Shown: positions 1-4,208 of the stretch, one piece after another
How the letters are laid out: each line of letters opens with the position of its first letter
How positions within the stretch are numbered: the stretch's first letter is position 1
Origin: DATGHS01 sp035307785
GTDB lineage: Bacteria > Planctomycetota > Planctomycetia > Gemmatales > Gemmataceae
Assembly: GCA_035307785.1 (NCBI GenBank)
Contig: DATGHS010000552.1
Coordinates: 1 to 8,705, forward strand
Length of the DNA: 8,705 nucleotides
Direction: 5' to 3'
Translations under genes and position numbers: made by a program
Notes under the pieces: model-generated
Seen by the model: the letters and a program-made list of their open reading frames with translations, nothing else
The model's database searches: none
What the model was told of the DNA's origin: nothing

Positions 1-17
1 TTAATGGTAGCCTCCCC

Positions 18-380
18 ATGCCCCACCCCACCTTCTTCGCCCTCGACACCACCACCCTTCCTTGGGACGAGAACTTCAACGCCAAGATTGGCCGCGCGCT
101 TTTTCGCAAGGAGTTATTCCGCGATCCGGAGACCGGCATGATGGTGCGGTTGGTGCGCTATCCGGCCGGCGTCATCAATCCCACGCACACGCACCCTTGC
201 GGGCACGGCATGTATGTGCTCGAAGGGAAGTTGGTCACGCATCGCGGCAGCTTTGGCCCAGGCAGCTTCGTCTGGTTTGGCGAAGGCGAAGTGATGGAGC
301 ACGGCGCCAGTGCCGAGGGCGATTGCACCGTCGTGTTTGTGACGAACAAGGATTTTCGGATTGATTATGTGGACGGATAA
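18..380 (+). CDS. Small single-domain cupin protein
   Basis: A 120-residue protein forming one cupin beta-barrel; no signal peptide, so probably cytoplasmic. The first cupin motif is at about residues 51-70: H57 and H59 (HTH), H63 where classical cupins usually have Glu, then the G-M-Y-V-L-E-G strand. The second motif follows at about residues 77-96, with P81, G82 and H95. H57, H59, H63 and H95 are the likely metal ligands by family comparison. Single-domain cupins may be enzymes, sensors or binding proteins, and the substrate cannot be read from the sequence. The ATG at 18 gives a full-length domain, but I see no strong Shine-Dalgarno. A creatininase-family gene follows 133 bp downstream on the same strand, so co-transcription is possible, although a large inverted repeat lies between them. 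Fold is confident; function is unknown. Confidence 0.85.
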   Translation: MPHPTFFALDTTTLPWDENFNAKIGRALFRKELFRDPETGMMVRLVRYPAGVINPTHTHPCGHGMYVLEGKLVTHRGSFGPGSFVWFGEGEVMEHGASAEGDCTVVFVTNKDFRIDYVDG

Positions 381-387
381 GAGTTTG

Positions 388-493
388 AACCACAGAGGAC
401 ACAGAGAACACAGAGAGAAAAAATCAAGAATTCAGAATCGCTCGGATTGACTCGCTTATACTCTTCTCTGTGTTCTCTGTGTCCTCTGTGGTT
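388..493. repeat. Perfect 28-bp inverted repeat, 50-nt loop
   Basis: Left arm 388-415 and right arm 466-493 are exact reverse complements, separated by 50 nt. The arms are built from purine-rich ACAGAG-type units (CACAGAG, GACACAGAG, AACACAGAG) and their complement. The repeat starts 8 nt after the cupin stop and ends 20 nt before the creatininase start, filling nearly the whole gap. Transcribed, it could form a 28-bp stem. From memory, ACAGAG-rich palindromes of this sort are dispersed in many environmental bacterial genomes, which would make this a REP- or MITE-like element; that part is recall, not shown here. Confidence 0.9.
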
Positions 494-513
494 AAGTTCT
501 TTGAGAATTAAAC

Positions 514-1386
514 ATGACCCGCGCGAAAACTGAATGGCGTTACGAAAAGCTCACCTGGCCCGAGATCAACGACGCGGTGGACCTGGGCAAGGTCTGCGTG
601 GTGCCGTGTGGGGCCGTCGAGCAGCACGGGCCGCATTTGCCGCTGGATGTCGATCTGGTATGCCCGGGCGGCGTGGCGCGCGGAGCGGGGCAGGCCATTC
701 CCGACAAGATGTTGGTGCTGCCCATCGTGGCCTACGGCTATACCGGGCACGTGATGGATTTCCCCGGCACCATCAACAACGATTTCGAGCACTTCATGCA
801 CCACGTGCTCGACATCACGAAGTCGCTGGCATACCACGGCTTCAAGAAAATCATCCTGCTGAACGGCCACGGCTCGAACATGCCCAATCTCGACCTGGTG
901 GCCCGACGCACGAACCTCGAAACCGATGCCGAGTGCGTTTGCTGCGCCTGGTGGAACCTGCTGGCCGTGGACAAGACTTTTATGCCGCGCTGGCGGCAAA
1001 GCAAATTCCCCGGCGGCTGCGCCCATGCCTGCGAACTCGAAACGTCGATGTACCTGTATCTCGACGGCGACAACGTGCGCAAGGATCAGATCAAGAGCGG
1101 CGACATTTCCTTCAACAGCGACGACAGCCCGTTCATGTGGGTGGACCTCTTCGCTGCCGGGCCGGCCACTGTGATCTCGTGGACCAGCAGCTATTCCGAC
1201 ACCGGTGTGCTCGGCGAAGCGGAATTGGCCACGGCCGAGAAGGGGAAGGAGGCTTACGAGGAAGCAGTGAAGCAACTGGTGCGGTTCATTAGCTGGTGGA
1301 AGGATAGGCCAAAGGATGTACGTAAAGATAGGCATAGGAAGACGCCGACGATGCCGATCCCGTGGGGGCAACGGCCGGTGAAGTAG
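514..1386 (+). CDS. Creatininase-family metal-dependent amidohydrolase
   Basis: A 290-residue protein of usual length for the creatininase family (creatinine amidohydrolases, MftE-type peptidases and related C-N hydrolases), which use a dinuclear metal centre. The signature E36-Q-H38-G-P-H-L-P-L-x-x-D47 supplies E36, H38 and D47, matching E34, H36 and D45 of Pseudomonas creatininase. H119 in the N-G-H-G-S-N loop matches H120. The creatininase Glu122 position is Ser here, as in many non-creatininase members. A late H171-A-C-E-L-E176-T-S segment is the family's ETS motif. No signal peptide is visible, so it is probably cytoplasmic. The C-terminus is basic and proline-containing beyond about residue 265 and probably tails off the domain. 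No clear ribosome-binding site precedes the ATG at 514, but W8 onward already matches the family N-terminus. The substrate is unknown; creatinine itself is not supported. Confidence 0.9.
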   Translation: MTRAKTEWRYEKLTWPEINDAVDLGKVCVVPCGAVEQHGPHLPLDVDLVCPGGVARGAGQAIPDKMLVLPIVAYGYTGHVMDFPGTINNDFEHFMHHVLDITKSLAYHGFKKIILLNGHGSNMPNLDLVARRTNLETDAECVCCAWWNLLAVDKTFMPRWRQSKFPGGCAHACELETSMYLYLDGDNVRKDQIKSGDISFNSDDSPFMWVDLFAAGPATVISWTSSYSDTGVLGEAELATAEKGKEAYEEAVKQLVRFISWWKDRPKDVRKDRHRKTPTMPIPWGQRPVK

Positions 1387-1416
1387 GAGTGAGTCGTCAA
1401 AGCGCGCTATGCTTTA

Positions 1417-1646
1417 GGCATCCCGGAGGGATGCCAGCCATTAGCCGGTGGTTGAGCGCAGCGACACCACCGGTGCAGAATCAGCAGCCACATTCATCGA
1501 CCCCGGCAGGGGTCGCAGCGTCCTGGCGCTGCGCCGCGGCACTGCGACCCGTGCCGGGGTGGTTTCCATCAACGGGCATCCGCGTTCCGGGCGTATCGGT
1601 GCGCTCAACGCCCGGCTAATCGCTCCGACCCCTGCCGGGGTCGCAA
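1417..1646. repeat. Compound hairpin repeat with two inverted 78-nt units
   Basis: Unit 1 (1441-1518, plus) and unit 2 (1619-1542, minus) have the same order and exactly equal length: TTAGCC, a 7-8 bp hairpin beginning CCGG, a 27-nt spacer, then CCCCGGCA/CGGGTCGCAG. Unit 1's hairpin pairs 1445-1452 with 1466-1473; unit 2's pairs 1587-1593 with 1609-1615. Each unit is preceded by another short hairpin: 1417-1424 with 1428-1435 before unit 1, and 1626-1632 with 1637-1643 before unit 2. The units are 23 nt apart and could fold into a large cruciform or RNA stem. No transposase is present, so this is a non-autonomous or structural repeat. I recall similar CCGG-hairpin repeats across planctomycete genomes, but copy number cannot be judged from this window. 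Confidence 0.8.
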
Positions 1647-1920
1647 CAGAATGCGCGTCGGCCATGCAGCAATGATTCTTCAACTCCCTGGCCGGCCGAC
1701 AGACTTGCTGGCTTGCCGGCCCGAGCTAGTTTTCAGCGAACTTGGCCCGCGCCTGTAGCTCCCTGCGAGACGCCTTTATAGCCAATCACTGGGGATTGCA
1801 CTTCACGCGACGCCTGCGATTACCGGGGAACTGCCCCCCTCGCCCTTACTTGCTTTAACTTGTTACGCCACAATTAAAAGACATAGAGAGCTTGGGGACC
1901 GAGAGGAATTTGGAATTTCG

Positions 1921-1949
1921 TTGACGGCCGGATGATTGTGTGTTCTGAT
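1921..1949 (+). promoter_or_regulatory. Possible sigma70-type promoter for the DUF2330 gene
   Basis: TTGACG at 1921-1926 matches the -35 consensus at 5 of 6 positions. After a 17-nt spacer, TCTGAT at 1944-1949 matches the -10 consensus at 4 of 6. It would start transcription about 20 nt upstream of the start codon. Position and spacing fit, but the -10 element is weak and planctomycete promoters are poorly characterised. Confidence 0.3.
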
Positions 1950-1965
1950 GAGTTGACCAATTCAC

Positions 1966-1970
1966 GGGAG
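1966..1970 (+). promoter_or_regulatory. Ribosome-binding site of the DUF2330 gene
   Basis: GGGAG lies 7 nt upstream of the ATG at 1978, a normal distance. It supports that start, which also gives a signal peptide directly. Confidence 0.5.
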
Positions 1971-1977
1971 ACAAACC

Positions 1978-3069
1978 ATGCGCACACTCATCTCGTTAGC
2001 TTGCCTGTTGACCGGCAGTTACTTCATCCTGTCCTTCGAAGCGCCTTTAGCGCCGGCGTGTTGTCCGGCTCCGCCGTCCGGCAAACCGGTGGTGAATGCC
2101 GACCAGACGGTCATCATTATCTGGGATGCGGCGACCAAGACGGAGCACTTCATTCGCAAGGCGTCGTTCAAGAGTCTGGCCGATGAATTCGGCTTCCTCA
2201 TTCCGACGCCGGCCCAGCCCAAACTGGAAGAGTCCGGCAACGAGGCGTTTTCGTTTCTGCAACGGTTGACCGAGCCGGAAAGGCAAAAGCAACCCCGGCC
2301 ACGGGGAACGAGCTGCAGTTGCGATGCCGGTCCCGAGTCGAGCGTTACGTTCAGCAAGGCCGTGAATGTGCTGGACGAGAAGTTGGTTGCCGGCTTCCAT
2401 GCGGCCGTACTGGAAGCCCAATCCGCTGAAGCGCTGGTGGGCTGGCTCAAGGAAAATGGCTACGCTTTTCCACCCGAAGTGGAAGCCTGGGCCAGGCCCT
2501 ATGTCGAAGCCGGTTGGAAGATCACCGCCCTGAAGGTTGCCAAAGACAAAGACGCCCAGGACAAGCCGAGTGTTGCCGCTTCGGCGCTGCGCATGAGCTT
2601 CAAGACCGACCGGCCTCTGTTCCCGTACCGCGAGCCGGATTCCAAGAACTCCGCACAAGCTCTCGGGGCGAAGCAGCGGCTCCTGCGGGTTTACTTCCTC
2701 GCCGATGGCCGCTTTCAAGGGGAACTGACGAAGGAAGTTCCCTGGACAGGTAAGGCCGCCTGGGCCAACAAGCTCAGTCCGGCCGACCGCGCGAAAACGC
2801 TCGAGCTATTAAATCTTCCGGCCACTACCGGGCCGGCCGAATGGTGGCTGACGGAGTTCGAGGACCCCTGGCCCTACCGGACAGCGCCCGCCGATCTTTA
2901 TTTCTCGCGCAGCCCCAACCAGAATGGAATCAAGCGGCCGCCGATCATTGAGTACGTTTCGACCTCGTGGCCCACGGATGGCGCCGCCTACGCAATTGCG
3001 GGCGCGCTGGTCCTGCCGCCGCTGGTTCGGCGAATTCGTCGAAGGTCAGGACGCAATAAGCATTCGTGA
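1978..3069 (+). CDS. DUF2330 domain-containing secreted, membrane-anchored protein
   Basis: A 363-residue protein. Residues 1-27 are a signal-peptide-like hydrophobic segment (LISLACLLTG...) ending just before C28-C29. The DUF2330 signature follows at about residues 37-80: V-V-N-A-D-Q-T-V-I-I-I-W-D, then T-E-H-F-I-R, then F-G-F-L-I-P-T-P. A C113-S-C115 pair sits in a short linker. Near the C-terminus, about residues 335-350 are a short hydrophobic stretch followed by a basic tail (RRIRRR), the usual layout of a stop-transfer anchor, so most of the protein should face the cell exterior. The function of DUF2330 is unknown; it is common in Planctomycetota and Myxococcota. It has its own possible promoter and GGGAG site, and no partner gene on the same strand. 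It converges on the next gene across a hairpin. Confidence 0.88.
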   Translation: MRTLISLACLLTGSYFILSFEAPLAPACCPAPPSGKPVVNADQTVIIIWDAATKTEHFIRKASFKSLADEFGFLIPTPAQPKLEESGNEAFSFLQRLTEPERQKQPRPRGTSCSCDAGPESSVTFSKAVNVLDEKLVAGFHAAVLEAQSAEALVGWLKENGYAFPPEVEAWARPYVEAGWKITALKVAKDKDAQDKPSVAASALRMSFKTDRPLFPYREPDSKNSAQALGAKQRLLRVYFLADGRFQGELTKEVPWTGKAAWANKLSPADRAKTLELLNLPATTGPAEWWLTEFEDPWPYRTAPADLYFSRSPNQNGIKRPPIIEYVSTSWPTDGAAYAIAGALVLPPLVRRIRRRSGRNKHS

Positions 3070-3107
3070 GTTCATTCGAGAATCAGGAATGACTGGAATT
3101 ACCCCGT

Positions 3108-3155
3108 TAGCCCGCAGCGCGAGTACGGGATGTCCCTTGCTTGCGCTGCGTGCTA
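3108..3155. repeat. Imperfect 23-bp hairpin between convergent genes
   Basis: Arms 3108-3130 and 3133-3155 are separated by 2 nt. Of 23 positions, 19 are Watson-Crick pairs, two are G-T/U wobbles and two are C-T mismatches. The arms begin TAGCCCGCAGCG and end CGCTGCGTGCTA. The element sits 38 nt after the DUF2330 stop and 40 nt after the stop of the opposing gene, so it could act as a bidirectional transcription stop, though neither side has a strong T run. It also resembles dispersed TAGCCCGCAGCG palindromes that I recall from planctomycete genomes. Confidence 0.8.
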
Positions 3156-3195
3156 CCGGCAGAAGCGCGGTGGAGGACAGGCTGCGCTCCCCGAT

Positions 3196-3597
3196 CTATT
3201 TCTTGATTCTTTCGAATTCGGTACTCTTGCCTTTTTCGTCCACCAACACCAGTTTCGCATCGGTCAAGGTCGCGATCGTGTTGGTGCCTTTCTGCTCCAT
3301 GTCGCCGAGCTTCATCGTCGTCGTCAGCTTATCGCCCTCGATCTTGTAGGTGCCTTCGGGGTTGAATTCCTTTCCTTTTTCCTTGGCCACCACCAATACC
3401 TTGCCGTCCTTGGTGAATTCAAGCGTCGCATCATCAGGGACATATTCCGCTTTGGTGACCTTCCATTTGCCGACGATCTTGGCCTTGTCGATTCTTTTTT
3501 CGTCTGCGTTGGCCAGGGCGCTGCACAGTGCTACCAATGGCAAAGCTGCCGACAGAGCAATGAGAACGCCTCGCAAAGTTTTCATGCCGTGGTTCAT
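3196..3597 (-). CDS. TIGR03066-like small secreted protein (Gemmata paralogous family)
   Basis: A 133-residue protein. From the ATG at 3597, residues 6-31 form a signal peptide (TLRGVLIALSAALPLVAL core, ending A-N-A before D32), so export is predicted. The mature part is a small lipocalin-like beta domain: K-I-V-G-K-W-K-V near residue 38, a T-L-E-F-T-K-D-G-K strand, E-G-T-Y-K-I-E-G-D-K-L-T, and L-V-L-V-D-E-K-G-K near the C-terminus. This pattern of W, TFxxDGK, GTYxxxGD and LxxxD/EE repeats is that of the TIGR03066 planctomycete paralogous family, whose function is unknown. The frame is open back to 3807, but the upstream part lacks a signal peptide at its start. GGAG lies 7 nt before 3597, which decides the start; the ATG at 3585 is a second possibility. 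It is a single gene, divergent from the PSCyt gene. Confidence 0.85.
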   Translation of the reverse strand: MNHGMKTLRGVLIALSAALPLVALCSALANADEKRIDKAKIVGKWKVTKAEYVPDDATLEFTKDGKVLVVAKEKGKEFNPEGTYKIEGDKLTTTMKLGDMEQKGTNTIATLTDAKLVLVDEKGKSTEFERIKK

Positions 3598-3965
3598 CGG
3601 AACTCTCCAACTGGTAACCGGAAGAATCCGCCAGCCAGTTGCGTTGGTCTCAGGCCAGCGTGTCGATGCCGCACTCAGTATAAGCCGCAAAGGACCGCAT
3701 ATTGATTTCGAAGAGGCATCCTCCCCTTGGCCCCTTGCCGCTCGTAGTGTACACTTGTCCAAATTGCCGTTAACGGGTTGCCCGCTTGGAGACGGATGGC
3801 ACTCCATATCACGGCATCCAAATCACTTCCGGTGAAGCAAATCATGACCGCCCAAATCCTTTCAGTTCCTGTTGTCCCGGCTGCATGTCCACGGCGCGCA
3901 TGCGCTCATCACTCCTTCACTCACTTACTCGCGCACTTTCTAGCGCGCGCCTACATTCCCAGCAC

Positions 3966-3986
3966 CGCGCTATGCGCGCTTTTTTT
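3966..3986 (+). terminator. Terminator-like hairpin with T run, no upstream gene
   Basis: Arms CGCGC (3966-3970) and GCGCG (3974-3978) enclose a 3-nt TAT loop; one C then seven Ts (3980-3986) follow. This is the layout of a Rho-independent terminator on the plus strand. The stem is only 5 bp. The nearest plus-strand gene upstream ends 900 bp away, beyond another hairpin, so if it is real it would end an unannotated transcript. Confidence 0.4.
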
Positions 3987-3994
3987 GAGGAGAC

Positions 3995-4011
3995 GTTGCC
4001 GTCGCGGCAAC
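3995..4011. repeat. Perfect 7-bp hairpin
   Basis: GTTGCCG (3995-4001), loop TCG, CGGCAAC (4005-4011). A compact perfect stem 8 nt after the T run of the preceding terminator-like hairpin. Its role is unknown; it could be an operator half-site pair or part of a structured leader. Confidence 0.5.
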
Positions 4012-4124
4012 ATACGGTCAATACATGAGTTGCGTCGCCGAGTCCCGACCGAGCCGGACCGCCCGCGCGCAAAAGCGCGTATGTCCGCGACTGGATCGCG
4101 AGACGTGGGCCGGCGCATCTCTGC

Positions 4125-4153
4125 TTGGCCCACCCTGCCGAAATCTGTATTCT
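4125..4153 (+). promoter_or_regulatory. Possible promoter of the PSCyt/DUF1553 gene
   Basis: TTGGCC (4125-4130, 4 of 6), a 17-nt spacer and TATTCT (4148-4153, 4 of 6). It would place the transcript start about 50 nt before the ATG at 4209. If it is used, the longer reading frame from a TTG at 4125 cannot be translated, which agrees with the signal-peptide evidence for 4209. Both hexamers are mediocre. Confidence 0.25.
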
Positions 4154-4208
4154 GAAATTCGTATCCTCCCCGCCCGCTCGGCTTCGCCTTGCGGCTAAAT
4201 GGTGTATC

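Larger units (their letters stand above)
1387..1977. other. 591-bp gene-poor intergenic region
   Basis: No credible gene lies between the creatininase-family and DUF2330 genes. Open frames of 75-85 codons on both strands at about 1362-1683 coincide with the hairpin repeat and are rich in Pro, Ala, Arg, Ser and Thr with no domain. The first half (1417-1646) is the compound repeat listed separately. The second half (about 1650-1920) shows no gene, RNA or strong hairpin that I can support. The last 60 bp carry a possible promoter and a ribosome-binding site for the DUF2330 gene. Confidence 0.7.
3598..4208. other. 611-bp gene-poor divergent intergenic region
   Basis: This lies between two divergent genes. 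The overlapping frames (for example 3778-4155 plus and 3917-4279 minus) have no recognisable domain and an Arg/Ser/Ala-rich composition typical of shadow frames in GC-rich DNA, so I call no gene. It contains three short GC-rich hairpins (3966-3978, 3995-4011, 4066-4079), the first followed by seven Ts, and weak promoter-like sequences for both flanking genes. A TATACT -10-like element reading minus at 3682-3677 could serve the TIGR03066-like gene, but its -35 is poor. Confidence 0.6.

Noticed and set aside
447..462. TTGACT and TATACT in the loop of the 28-bp inverted repeat as a promoter
   Set aside because: The two hexamers are only 4 nt apart, so they cannot form a standard promoter.
508..1371. 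287-codon open frame on the minus strand opposite the creatininase-family gene
   Set aside because: It lies wholly within the well-supported plus-strand gene, has no recognisable domain and is His/Val/Gly-rich as expected of an antisense shadow in GC-rich DNA.
1362..1683. Open frames of 75-85 codons on both strands over the hairpin repeat
   Set aside because: They follow the repeat units exactly, lack domains, and differ between strands only by repeat orientation; the apparent peptides are a by-product of the repeat.
3598..3807. N-terminal extension of the TIGR03066-like protein up to 3807
   Set aside because: It would bury the signal peptide 70 residues inside the protein, while a GGAG ribosome-binding site supports the ATG at 3597.
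4125..4208. Upstream TTG start for the PSCyt/DUF1553 protein
   Set aside because: The signal peptide begins at the ATG at 4209, and promoter-like hexamers overlap the extended part.
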